Below, piece after piece: positions 33,744 to 41,640 of a DNA stretch of 64,000 nucleotides; the first letter of the stretch is position 1; each line of letters begins with the position of its first letter. This DNA is from Raineya sp. Lineage in GTDB: Bacteria; Bacteroidota; Bacteroidia; Cytophagales; Thermonemataceae. Made by a program: the position numbers and the translations under genes. The notes beneath the pieces are model-generated. The model was not told the DNA's origin. It worked only from the letters and a program-made list of their open reading frames with translations, and searched no databases. The stretch lies in contig JALONN010000001.1 of NCBI GenBank assembly GCA_025454915.1, positions 372,001 through 436,000 on the forward strand. Reading direction: 5' to 3'.

Positions 33744-35444
33744 ATGTCTGCTGAATTTGAAAAAATACTTAAACTTATAGAGAATGATGATGAACAAAAC
33801 TTTCAGTTAGGTTTATTATTGGCAGAAGGCTATCCGAAAGAGTTTGAAGAGTATTTTCTATGTACCTTAGATAAATATAAAGAAATATTAAGTTTTTTGA
33901 AAGAGAAAAATGCTCTTTACAAATTAAATGAAACCTCTTATAAAGAATTAGATTTACAATGGAGACAGCTTACAACATTACCCCCAACAATTAAATACTT
34001 AGGTAGAACAGAGAAATTAATTTTAGAAGAAAATTATCATCTAGAAACATTACCTGAAGAAATAAAGGAATTGAAAAACTTGAAAGAATTGGAATTGAGT
34101 AGGTGTGATTTAAAGAAGATTCCTACACAGGTAATGAGTATTTTAAGTATAGAAGTTTTGATATGTTGGGAAAATGAGATAACACATTTACCTCACCAAA
34201 TAAGTAAATTAAAGAATTTAAGAGAACTTAATTTAAGTAAAAATAAATTGAAAAATATTCCTTTGAGCATTGGAAAGCTATCTAATTTGAGAAAACTATC
34301 TATTTTTGATAATAAAATTAAAAAAATCCCAGAAACAATTGGAAATATGAAGTCTTTAGAAGAAATAGACTTATACAGCAATAAAATAAAAGTTATTCCT
34401 AAAGAAATATGGAAGCTATCTAATTTAAAAGAATTTTCGTTAGGTAGTAATCAAATACAAGAAATTTCTAAAGAGATAATGACCTTAAAAAAACTGGAGA
34501 GGCTATCTTTATCAGAAAATAAAATCAAAGAAATCCCTAAAGAAATAGGTGAATTAGAAAGTTTGGGAGAATTATATTTAGACGACAATGAAATAGAAGA
34601 ACTGCCTGTTGAAATAGCAAATCTGAAGAATTTAAAAAGATTAAATATTAAAAGAAATCGAATCAAGCTGATCCCTAAAGAAATTAGGAATATGATACAT
34701 TCTCAGAGATTAAGAATTGAAGCTGATGGACGATTAGTTACCAAAGAAAAGCTGATGAGTAATGGTTTTGAAGAATGCTTATTATTGATGCAAAGCGGTG
34801 ATAAGGATAAAATACAAGAAGGATTGGAAAGAGTTAAAAACTACCAGCCTGAATTTGAAAACTATTTTGATAGTTTTTTTGACGAAGGGCTAGAATTGAT
34901 ACATTTTATGTTAAAAGGCAAACCTTGGTCATTTGATATTGAACTTAAAGAAATAAAATTTTTACGAAAGTCTGGTTTGAGAAATTCTGATTTTCCAAAA
35001 AGTCTTGAAAAGTTTAAAAATTTAGAGAGGTTGGAATTAAGAAACTGCAAAGCATCAATTTTATCTGCTTCTATCTTTGATGCTGAAAATTTAGAATTTA
35101 TAGACGCATGGAGCAATAAATTTAAAACCATTCCATTTGGAATTTCGAAACTAAAAAAACTAGAAACACTATATCTTTCGAACAATAAAATTAGAAAGAT
35201 TCCTAAAGAGCTTGGGCAAATGATATCTTTAAAAAGTTTATCATTATCCAATAATCAAATTAAAAAGTTGCCTAAAGAGTTAAGCCTTCTAGAAAATTTG
35301 GAGTATTTAGATGTTCGAGATAATCTTTTAAAAACCTTGCCTCCTGAACTAAAAAAACTAGAAAAATGTAAAATTCACATATCAGGAAATCCTGATTTAG
35401 TATTACCAAAAGAATTTATAGGTTGGGAAAATATTATTCTTTAA
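33744..35444 (+). CDS. Leucine-rich-repeat protein with internal duplication
   Basis: About 566 residues from ATG 33744 (the TTG at 33711 overlaps menC and is less likely). No signal peptide. Two modules: each starts with a helical cap (EFEKILKLIENDDEQNFQLG at the N-terminus; FEECLLLMQSGDKDKIQEG about residue 343) and continues with LRRs. The first block has about 10 repeats of the bacterial 23-residue type (IGNMKSLEEIDLYSNKIKVI), the second about six. LRR arrays bind proteins; the target is unknown. The stop is shared with the convergent ABC gene in a TTAA. Confidence 0.85.
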   Translation: MSAEFEKILKLIENDDEQNFQLGLLLAEGYPKEFEEYFLCTLDKYKEILSFLKEKNALYKLNETSYKELDLQWRQLTTLPPTIKYLGRTEKLILEENYHLETLPEEIKELKNLKELELSRCDLKKIPTQVMSILSIEVLICWENEITHLPHQISKLKNLRELNLSKNKLKNIPLSIGKLSNLRKLSIFDNKIKKIPETIGNMKSLEEIDLYSNKIKVIPKEIWKLSNLKEFSLGSNQIQEISKEIMTLKKLERLSLSENKIKEIPKEIGELESLGELYLDDNEIEELPVEIANLKNLKRLNIKRNRIKLIPKEIRNMIHSQRLRIEADGRLVTKEKLMSNGFEECLLLMQSGDKDKIQEGLERVKNYQPEFENYFDSFFDEGLELIHFMLKGKPWSFDIELKEIKFLRKSGLRNSDFPKSLEKFKNLERLELRNCKASILSASIFDAENLEFIDAWSNKFKTIPFGISKLKKLETLYLSNNKIRKIPKELGQMISLKSLSLSNNQIKKLPKELSLLENLEYLDVRDNLLKTLPPELKKLEKCKIHISGNPDLVLPKEFIGWENIIL

Positions 35445-36190
35445 TTTTTCTTCAAATCTCTTACCAGTTGTGAGCAGAATAGGAATTCTTGTAATGAAGG
35501 TACTTCTGTATCTAAAATATTATGCTTTGTGCCTTCCCAAACCTTTAAACCTTTGTATAAGAACATGATATAGTCTCCAATACCCATTACAGAGTTCATA
35601 TCGTGGGTAACGACTACTGTAGTGGTTTGGTACTCTTCAGTAATTTCCTGAATGAGTTCATCAATTTTGATAGAGGTGAGAGGATCTAGCCCAGAGTTGG
35701 GTTCATCGCAGAATAAATACTTGGAATTGAGAACGATAGCTCTTGCAATACCTACACGCTTTTTCATACCACCCGAAATTTCTGAGGGCATACGTTTGGC
35801 AGCATGATCAAGTCCGACACGCTTTAAACAAAATGCAACTCTGTCTTCTTTTTCACTTTTACTCATGTTGGTAAGCATGTGTAAAGGGAAAATGACGTTT
35901 TCTTCTACGGTTTTAGAATCAAACAGGGCAGAGCCTTGAAAAAGCATTCCTATTTCCTGACGAATGTCTCGTTTGATTTCATTATCTCCATTGGTAAAAT
36001 CTCTGCCATCAAATAGTACAGAGCCTTGCTCTGGATGTATAAGCCCTACAATGCACTTTAAAAGTACACTTTTTCCTGTTCCACTTCCTCCAATAATCAG
36101 GCTACATTTTCCTTTTTCGAATGTTCCATTAACATTATCCAGAATCGTTCTTCCTTCAAACGATTTACTTACATTTTTAATTTCTATCAT
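35441..36190 (-). CDS. Mla-type ABC transporter ATP-binding protein (MlaF-like)
   Basis: 249 residues. Walker A GGSGTGKSVLLKC (about 34-46), Q-loop MLFQGSALFDS, signature ISGGMKKRVGIARAIV and Walker B YLFCDEPNSGLDP with the extended N-SGLDP form typical of the MlaF/Ttg2A lipid-transport ATPases. These work with an MlaE permease and an MCE protein in phospholipid trafficking. Neither gene is adjacent here: the upstream neighbour is divergent trxA and the downstream one is the convergent LRR gene, so the partner must be elsewhere. It has a clean promoter of its own. Confidence 0.88.
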   Translation of the reverse strand: MIEIKNVSKSFEGRTILDNVNGTFEKGKCSLIIGGSGTGKSVLLKCIVGLIHPEQGSVLFDGRDFTNGDNEIKRDIRQEIGMLFQGSALFDSKTVEENVIFPLHMLTNMSKSEKEDRVAFCLKRVGLDHAAKRMPSEISGGMKKRVGIARAIVLNSKYLFCDEPNSGLDPLTSIKIDELIQEITEEYQTTTVVVTHDMNSVMGIGDYIMFLYKGLKVWEGTKHNILDTEVPSLQEFLFCSQLVRDLKKN

Positions 36191-36210
36191 AGTTTTTTGT
36201 AACTAATGCT

Positions 36211-36242
36211 CAAAAATAGATTTATTTCCTTAAAAAAACAAA
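36211..36242 (-). promoter_or_regulatory. Promoter of the Mla-type ATPase gene
   Basis: Minus strand TTTG (36239-36242), 20-base spacer, perfect TATTTTTG (36211-36218), about 21 bases upstream of the ATG. Confidence 0.7.
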
Positions 36243-36380
36243 AAAGATACTACTTTGGAACTTTCTTTTTGTTTCAAATGTATTAAGTAAAAGATAAACA
36301 AAAAACCTCAAAAACGAATTTTGATTTTGATGAACGTTTTTTGTTTAAACAAAGGTTCTATTACATAAAAAATTAAAATC

Positions 36381-36698
36381 ATGGGTAAAAAGACTGTAGA
36401 AATCACAGATGCAAACTTTCAAGACATTATCAACTCTGATGTGCCTGTACTTGTAGATTTTTGGGCTGAATGGTGTGGTCCTTGTTTAATGCTTGGTCCA
36501 ACTGTCGAAGAATTGGCTGAAGAAGTAGGAGAAAAAGCTATAATCGGTAAGTTGAACGTAGATTTGAATCCTAATGTTACAGCTCAGTTTGGTGTAAGAA
36601 GTATTCCTACCTTGCTTGTATTTAAAGGTGGACAGGTCATCAATAAACAAGTAGGAGTGGTTCCTAAAGCAACGTTAGCAAAAATGTTAGAAGTATAA
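36381..36698 (+). CDS. trxA: Thioredoxin
   Basis: 105 residues. FWAEWCGPCLMLGP gives the CGPC redox pair at about residues 32-35, and the cis-proline loop is RSIPTLLVFKGG. A general cytoplasmic disulfide reductase. It is followed directly by a strong terminator. Upstream, an 11-base inverted repeat (36296-36306 with 36336-36346) flanks the leader region. Its meaning is unknown. Confidence 0.96.
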   Translation: MGKKTVEITDANFQDIINSDVPVLVDFWAEWCGPCLMLGPTVEELAEEVGEKAIIGKLNVDLNPNVTAQFGVRSIPTLLVFKGGQVINKQVGVVPKATLAKMLEV

Positions 36699-36726
36699 AA
36701 AAAGAGGCTTAAAAGCCTCTTTTTAT
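36698..36726 (+). terminator. Terminator after trxA
   Basis: GAGGCTT (36704-36710) pairs with AAGCCTC (36713-36719), with flanking A7 and T5. It also lies at the 3' side of the convergent infC. Confidence 0.85.
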
Positions 36727-36731
36727 TTTAT

Positions 36732-37286
36732 CTATTTTTTACTTTTTGTGGCAGGAGCGATAATCACAATCATCTTTTTGCCTTCCATTTGTAGAGCATG
36801 TTCGGGCTTACCGAAGTCTTCAAGTTGTTCTATAAACTTCTTCAAAATCTCTTCGCCTCTTTCCTTAAAAACAATTGTTCTACCCACAAATTGTACATAA
36901 GCTCTTACTTTAGAACCTTCTTTTAAGAAGTTTTCAGCATGTTTAAGCTTGAAGTTAAAATCATGGTCATCAGTGTTGGGTCCAAATCTAATTTCTTTCA
37001 CGACAGTCTTCTGAGCTTTCGCTTTCATTTCTTTCTGTTTCTTCTTCTGCTCATACTTAAATTTGGAATAATCCACCACTCTGCATATAGGAGGATCTGA
37101 CTTTGCATTGATTTCTACCAAGTCTAAACCCTGTTCCTGTGCAATATTTAATGCATCTTTGATGTCATAGACACCTACTTCTACGTTTTCGCCTACCAGA
37201 CGGACTTGCGAAACTCTTATTTTTTCATTGATTCGGAAAAGTTCTTCCTCTTTACCCTTCCGATATGGTGTTCTTGGATTGATAAT
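36732..37286 (-). CDS. infC: Translation initiation factor IF-3, probable non-AUG start
   Basis: About 185 residues if translation starts at the ATT at 37286-37284 (ATC at 37283 is the alternative). A perfect AAGGAGG lies just upstream (37296-37290), whereas the next upstream ATG at 37349 adds 21 residues of unlikely leader. IF-3 architecture is complete: N-domain RINEKIRVSQVRLVGENVEVGVYD, linker with DLVEINAKSDPPICRVVDYSKFKYEQ, C-domain KEIRFGPNTDDHDFNFKLKHAENFL. The AUU/AUC start is the classic device for IF-3 autocontrol. rpmI and rplT, the usual downstream partners, are absent; convergent trxA follows. Confidence 0.93.
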   Translation of the reverse strand: MINPRTPYRKGKEEELFRINEKIRVSQVRLVGENVEVGVYDIKDALNIAQEQGLDLVEINAKSDPPICRVVDYSKFKYEQKKKQKEMKAKAQKTVVKEIRFGPNTDDHDFNFKLKHAENFLKEGSKVRAYVQFVGRTIVFKERGEEILKKFIEQLEDFGKPEHALQMEGKKMIVIIAPATKSKK

Positions 37287-37296
37287 GACCTCCTTT
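37284..37296 (-). promoter_or_regulatory. Strong Shine-Dalgarno with ATT start of infC
   Basis: AAGGAGGTC-ATT-ATC on the minus strand. It is the only textbook ribosome-binding site I noticed in this window; the other genes start with AT-rich leaders. Confidence 0.7.
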
Positions 37297-37465
37297 TTTA
37301 AATTGAAATTATTATTTGCAAATATGTACAAAAAAGATGCAAATGACAATATATTAACAAGAAAAAAATAGATAAATTGTTGAATAATTTTTGGTTATAA
37401 AAAAGAATCCAATTTTTGATTTTAAATAAAAAGATTTCAATATAAAAATTAAACAAAACAAAGGT

Positions 37466-37496
37466 TTTGTGAAGAGAAAAAATACCTGTAATTTTG
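37466..37496 (+). promoter_or_regulatory. Promoter of menA
   Basis: TTTG (37466-37469), 19-base spacer, TAATTTTG (37489-37496): a perfect match to the Bacteroidota promoter consensus. It covers the TTG at 37494, ruling that start out and fixing the ATG at 37515. Confidence 0.85.
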
Positions 37497-37514
37497 CAGA
37501 AATTTTTATCCTGT

Positions 37515-38423
37515 ATGAAAGCTTGGCTCAAAGCCTTTCGCCTCAGAACGCTTCCTTTAGCCCTTACCAGCATTGGTATGGGTGCTATCTTAGCGACCAT
37601 GTACCAGAAATTTAACCTTTCTGTATTTATAATCAGCATCTTTACGACTATTTTCCTTCAGATACTTTCCAATATTGCCAACGATTATGGTGATTCGGTA
37701 AGTGGAGTGGATAGTACAGAGCGAGAAGGACCCACCCGAACCGTACAAACTGGAGAAATTTCAAAATCGGCTATGCAAAAAGCAATTTTTATATTTATTG
37801 CTTTGAGTTTGCTATCAGGAATAAGCCTTTTGTATATGGCGTTCTTTTACAACCAAACAGAAAATTCTTGGAAGTATTTCTTTAGCTTTCTAGGAATAGG
37901 CTTACTGGCAATTGTGGCAGCGATTGCTTATACAGTAGGCAAACGCCCTTATGGTTATATGGGGTTGGGTGATTTATCAGTTTTATTATTTTTTGGCTGG
38001 GTAGGTGTGATAGGCTCATTTTTCTTACATACCCATACATTCGAATGGGATTTGCTGCTTCCTGCAACTTCGTGTGGTTTGTTTTCGGTTGCTGTATTGA
38101 ATGTCAATAACATTCGTGATATTGAATCAGACAAAAAAGCAGGAAAAAACTCTATTCCTGTACGTTTGGGCAGAGAAAAAGCTGTTGTATATCATTATAC
38201 CATTTTAGTTTTAGCAATTGCATTAACACTTCTGTATGCCATCAAACATTTTGAAATATGGTATCAGTATGCATTTTTGCTTACCATTCCCTTGCTTATC
38301 CGTAATGCTTGGGCAGTAAAAAAATTAAAAGGTTTAGCTTTAGACCCTTTTTTAAAACAAATGGCTTTAACAGCTCTTTTATACGTTATTACCTTTGGTT
38401 TGGGAATATGGCTTCGGTCTTGA
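37515..38423 (+). CDS. menA: 1,4-Dihydroxy-2-naphthoate polyprenyltransferase
   Basis: About 302 residues from ATG 37515. UbiA-superfamily prenyltransferase with 8-9 membrane helices. First Asp-rich motif NIANDYGDSVSGVDS (about 58-72), then REGPTRTVQTG, and second motif NNIRDIESDKKAGKNSIPVRLG (N-x-x-R-D-x-x-x-D). It attaches the polyprenyl tail to DHNA in menaquinone synthesis. Together with the menC-like gene at 32695 it shows a menaquinone-based respiratory chain. Own promoter, immediately upstream of gcvP. Confidence 0.94.
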   Translation: MKAWLKAFRLRTLPLALTSIGMGAILATMYQKFNLSVFIISIFTTIFLQILSNIANDYGDSVSGVDSTEREGPTRTVQTGEISKSAMQKAIFIFIALSLLSGISLLYMAFFYNQTENSWKYFFSFLGIGLLAIVAAIAYTVGKRPYGYMGLGDLSVLLFFGWVGVIGSFFLHTHTFEWDLLLPATSCGLFSVAVLNVNNIRDIESDKKAGKNSIPVRLGREKAVVYHYTILVLAIALTLLYAIKHFEIWYQYAFLLTIPLLIRNAWAVKKLKGLALDPFLKQMALTALLYVITFGLGIWLRS

Positions 38424-38450
38424 AACCCAAAATATTTTTAATTAACTTTG
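38420..38450 (+). promoter_or_regulatory. Promoter of gcvP
   Basis: TTG (38420-38422), 20-base spacer, TAACTTTG (38443-38450). The -7 element covers the TTG at 38448, so the ATG at 38493 is the better start. The -33 part overlaps the menA stop region. Confidence 0.7.
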
Positions 38451-38492
38451 CGTCCAATTTTAGAAAACATCCAAGCATTTCGTAAAAATCCA

Positions 38493-41399
38493 ATGAAAAT
38501 CAACCTCACACAATCCGAAAAATTTGAAAATCGTCATCACGGATATTTTGGAAAAGATTTCCAAGAGATGCTCGCTACTGTAGGAGTGAAATCGTTAGAT
38601 GAGCTCATCGAGCAAACCGTACCTGCTTCCATTCGCCTTAAATCGCCTCTGAAAGTAACAGAGCCACAAGGAGAACATGAGTTCTTACAAAATTTCAAGA
38701 AAATAGCTCAAAAAAATAAGATTTTCAAGTCTTATATCGGAATGGGTTATTATGATACGTTTACACCCAATGTTATTCTTCGCAATATATTAGAAAATCC
38801 AGCTTGGTATACAGCCTACACACCTTATCAGGCAGAAATTGCTCAAGGTCGTTTGGAGGCTCTTATCAATTATCAAACAATGGTAATTGATTTGACAGGC
38901 ATGGAAATAGCCAATGCATCTCTTTTGGATGAGGCAACAGCAGCAGCAGAAGCGATGAATATGCTTTATGCTCAGAAAAAAGCTGAAAAGAAAGATGCAC
39001 ATACCATTTTTGTTTCTCAAGAGTTATTTCCGCAAACAATAGATGTTCTCAAAACCAGAGCAATTCCTGTGGGTATAAACATTGAAGTAGGCGACCATAC
39101 AAAAGTAGATTTGACCCGTAAAGATTTGTATGCTGTATTTGTACAATATCCTGCTCAAAACGGAGATGTGTACGATTACACCAGTTTTATAGCTGCTGCC
39201 AAAGAACAAAATGTATTTGTAGCTGTAGCATCTGATTTGTTAGCTCTTACCATTCTAAAGTCACCAGGTGAAATGGGTGCTGATGTGGTGATAGGTAGCT
39301 CTCAGCGTTTTGGTGTACCGATGGGTTATGGTGGACCTCATGCAGCATTTTTTGCTACAAAAGAAGAATACAAACGTCATATTCCAGGGCGTATCATAGG
39401 GGTATCTATTGATGCTCATGGTAATAAAGCATACAGAATGGCTCTACAAACACGTGAGCAACATATTCGTCGTGAAAAAGCTACATCCAATATCTGTACA
39501 GCTCAGGTATTGCTTTCTGTGATGGCTGGTATGTATGGAGTATATCATGGAGCAGAAGGCTTAAAAGAGATAGCTCAAAGAGTATACGGACTTGCTGAAC
39601 TCTTGAAAAAAGGAGTAACAAGTTTGGGATATACAGTTGGAAATCAGAATCATTTTGATACACTCAAAATAGCTGTAACTGATAAAACTGCTATCCAAAA
39701 AGTAGCTGAAGCCAAAGAAGTAAACTTCCGTTATTTTGAAAATGAAAATGCAATATCCATTGCTTTAGATGAAACTACCAAAATAGCTGATATTAAAGTT
39801 GTTTTGCAAATTTTAGCAGAAGCAAAAAACACAACACTAAGTTTTGATGTAGAGCAAGAAAGCCAAAATATTAGTTTGAGCCTTCCTGAAAACTTAGTGA
39901 GAAAGTCATCTTACATGACTCACCCAGTTTTTAATACTTATCATACTGAGCATGAGATGCTTAGATACATGAAACAGCTTGAAAACAAAGATTTATCTTT
40001 GGTACATTCCATGATTTCTCTGGGTAGCTGTACTATGAAACTCAACGCTACTGCCGAAATGATTCCTGTTACTTGGGCTGAAATGGGTAAAATTCACCCA
40101 TTTGTACCTCAATATCAGGCTTTAGGCTATAAAGAAATGATAGATTCTCTTTCTACTTGGCTTGCTGAAATTACGGGTTTTGATGCTGTTTCGATGCAAC
40201 CTAATTCTGGAGCTCAAGGAGAGTATGCTGGTCTGATGGTGATTCGTGCTTACCACGAAAGCAGAGGAGAAGGACACAGAAACATTGCACTAATTCCTGC
40301 TTCGGCTCATGGAACAAACCCTGCTTCGGCTGTAATGGCTGGTATGCATGTGGTGGTTACTAAGACAGATGAAAATGGAAATATTGATGTAGCTGATTTA
40401 AAAGCTAAGGCAGAACAGTATAAAGACAGCCTTTCTTGTCTGATGGTTACTTACCCCTCAACACATGGTGTTTTTGAAGAGTCTATCCAAGAAATATGTG
40501 CTTTGATACATAGCTATGGTGGACAGGTGTATATGGATGGTGCAAACATGAATGCTCAGGTAGGACTTACTTCACCAGGTAATATTGGTGCTGATGTTTG
40601 CCACTTAAATTTGCATAAAACTTTCTGTATTCCTCATGGTGGTGGTGGACCTGGTATGGGACCTATCTGTATGAAAGCTCATTTGGCACCCTTTATGGCA
40701 AACCATAGTGTTGTGAAGTTTTTAGATAATAATATGTCGGCTGTTTCGGCTGCACCTTTTGGTAGTTCAAGCATTTTAGCGATTTCTTATACTTATATCG
40801 CCATGATGGGTGGAGCAGGTTTGACAAGAGCTACACAAATGGCTATTTTGAACGCTAATTATATCAAAGAACGTTTGGCAGGTCATTATCCTGTGTTGTA
40901 TTCTGGAAAGAATGGAAGAGCTGCTCACGAAATGATTTTAGATTGCAGACCTTTCAAAGCGTTTGGTGTGGAAGCAGAAGATATTGCAAAACGTTTGATG
41001 GATTATGGTTTCCATGCTCCTACACTTTCTTTCCCTGTGGCTGGTACACTCATGGTAGAGCCTACAGAAAGTGAAAGCAAAGCTGAATTAGACCGTTTCT
41101 GTGATGCGATGATTGAAATCAGAAATGAAATCAGAGAAATTGAGCAAGGTAAATATGACCAAAAAGTAAATGTGCTTAAAAATGCACCTCATACAGCTCA
41201 AATAGCTCTTGCAGAAAACTGGACATTGCCTTACACTCGTGAAAAAGCTGTATTCCCGCTTGCTTACGTGAAGAAAGCTAAATTCTGGCCTGCTGTAAGC
41301 CGTATTGATAGTGCTTACGGTGACAGAAACCTGATTTGTAGCTGTATCCCTGTAGAGGCATACGCTCAAGAAGAAAAAACGGCAGGTGCAACAGCATAA
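38493..41399 (+). CDS. gcvP: Glycine dehydrogenase (decarboxylating), P-protein
   Basis: About 968 residues from ATG 38493, the normal length for the single-chain P-protein. Decarboxylates glycine and passes the aminomethyl group to lipoylated H-protein. Both halves are present; the PLP lysine is K709 in [20 protein letters not shown]. Other motifs: [22 protein letters not shown] near the N-terminus, [15 protein letters not shown] in the second half and [11 protein letters not shown]. GcvT and GcvH are not in the window. No glycine riboswitch is visible in the 70-base leader. Confidence 0.96.
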   Translation: MKINLTQSEKFENRHHGYFGKDFQEMLATVGVKSLDELIEQTVPASIRLKSPLKVTEPQGEHEFLQNFKKIAQKNKIFKSYIGMGYYDTFTPNVILRNILENPAWYTAYTPYQAEIAQGRLEALINYQTMVIDLTGMEIANASLLDEATAAAEAMNMLYAQKKAEKKDAHTIFVSQELFPQTIDVLKTRAIPVGINIEVGDHTKVDLTRKDLYAVFVQYPAQNGDVYDYTSFIAAAKEQNVFVAVASDLLALTILKSPGEMGADVVIGSSQRFGVPMGYGGPHAAFFATKEEYKRHIPGRIIGVSIDAHGNKAYRMALQTREQHIRREKATSNICTAQVLLSVMAGMYGVYHGAEGLKEIAQRVYGLAELLKKGVTSLGYTVGNQNHFDTLKIAVTDKTAIQKVAEAKEVNFRYFENENAISIALDETTKIADIKVVLQILAEAKNTTLSFDVEQESQNISLSLPENLVRKSSYMTHPVFNTYHTEHEMLRYMKQLENKDLSLVHSMISLGSCTMKLNATAEMIPVTWAEMGKIHPFVPQYQALGYKEMIDSLSTWLAEITGFDAVSMQPNSGAQGEYAGLMVIRAYHESRGEGHRNIALIPASAHGTNPASAVMAGMHVVVTKTDENGNIDVADLKAKAEQYKDSLSCLMVTYPSTHGVFEESIQEICALIHSYGGQVYMDGANMNAQVGLTSPGNIGADVCHLNLHKTFCIPHGGGGPGMGPICMKAHLAPFMANHSVVKFLDNNMSAVSAAPFGSSSILAISYTYIAMMGGAGLTRATQMAILNANYIKERLAGHYPVLYSGKNGRAAHEMILDCRPFKAFGVEAEDIAKRLMDYGFHAPTLSFPVAGTLMVEPTESESKAELDRFCDAMIEIRNEIREIEQGKYDQKVNVLKNAPHTAQIALAENWTLPYTREKAVFPLAYVKKAKFWPAVSRIDSAYGDRNLICSCIPVEAYAQEEKTAGATA

Positions 41400-41471
41400 A
41401 ATTTATATAATCTAAGTAATTAGACACTAGAACTGAAAGTCGGCAAAGCCAACTCAGATATTAGACACAAG

Positions 41472-41640
41472 ATAAAAGCCTGCTTTCCAAAATTTTACAA
41501 AATATAAAATAGTGTAATAATAATGTTCTATTACTTAAAAATAACATGATACTTTTTAAACTTCTGCCCTTGTTGGCTAAACCAGTAAGGGCTCAAGTAA
41601 ATGATTTCACCATAAAATTTTACAACAAAACTCAGTATCC
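41472..41640 (+). repeat. Direct repeat, copy 1 (leader of the TIG gene)
   Basis: About 165 bases nearly identical to 43252-43414, with only about 10 differences and a short gap near the end. It ends directly at the start codon of the TIG/propeller gene and contains a small open frame from 41547 (about 31 codons). Upstream, 41401-41471 contains a small imperfect hairpin near 41432-41457 and nothing else recognisable. Confidence 0.85.

Noticed and set aside
37298..37639. 113-residue minus-strand ORF across the infC/menA gap
   Set aside because: It covers the perfect menA promoter and the start of menA, is very hydrophobic from AT-rich DNA and has no family resemblance.
38424..38492. Glycine riboswitch upstream of gcvP
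   Set aside because: The predicted transcript start leaves a leader of only about 35 bases, too short for a glycine aptamer, and no aptamer motif is visible.
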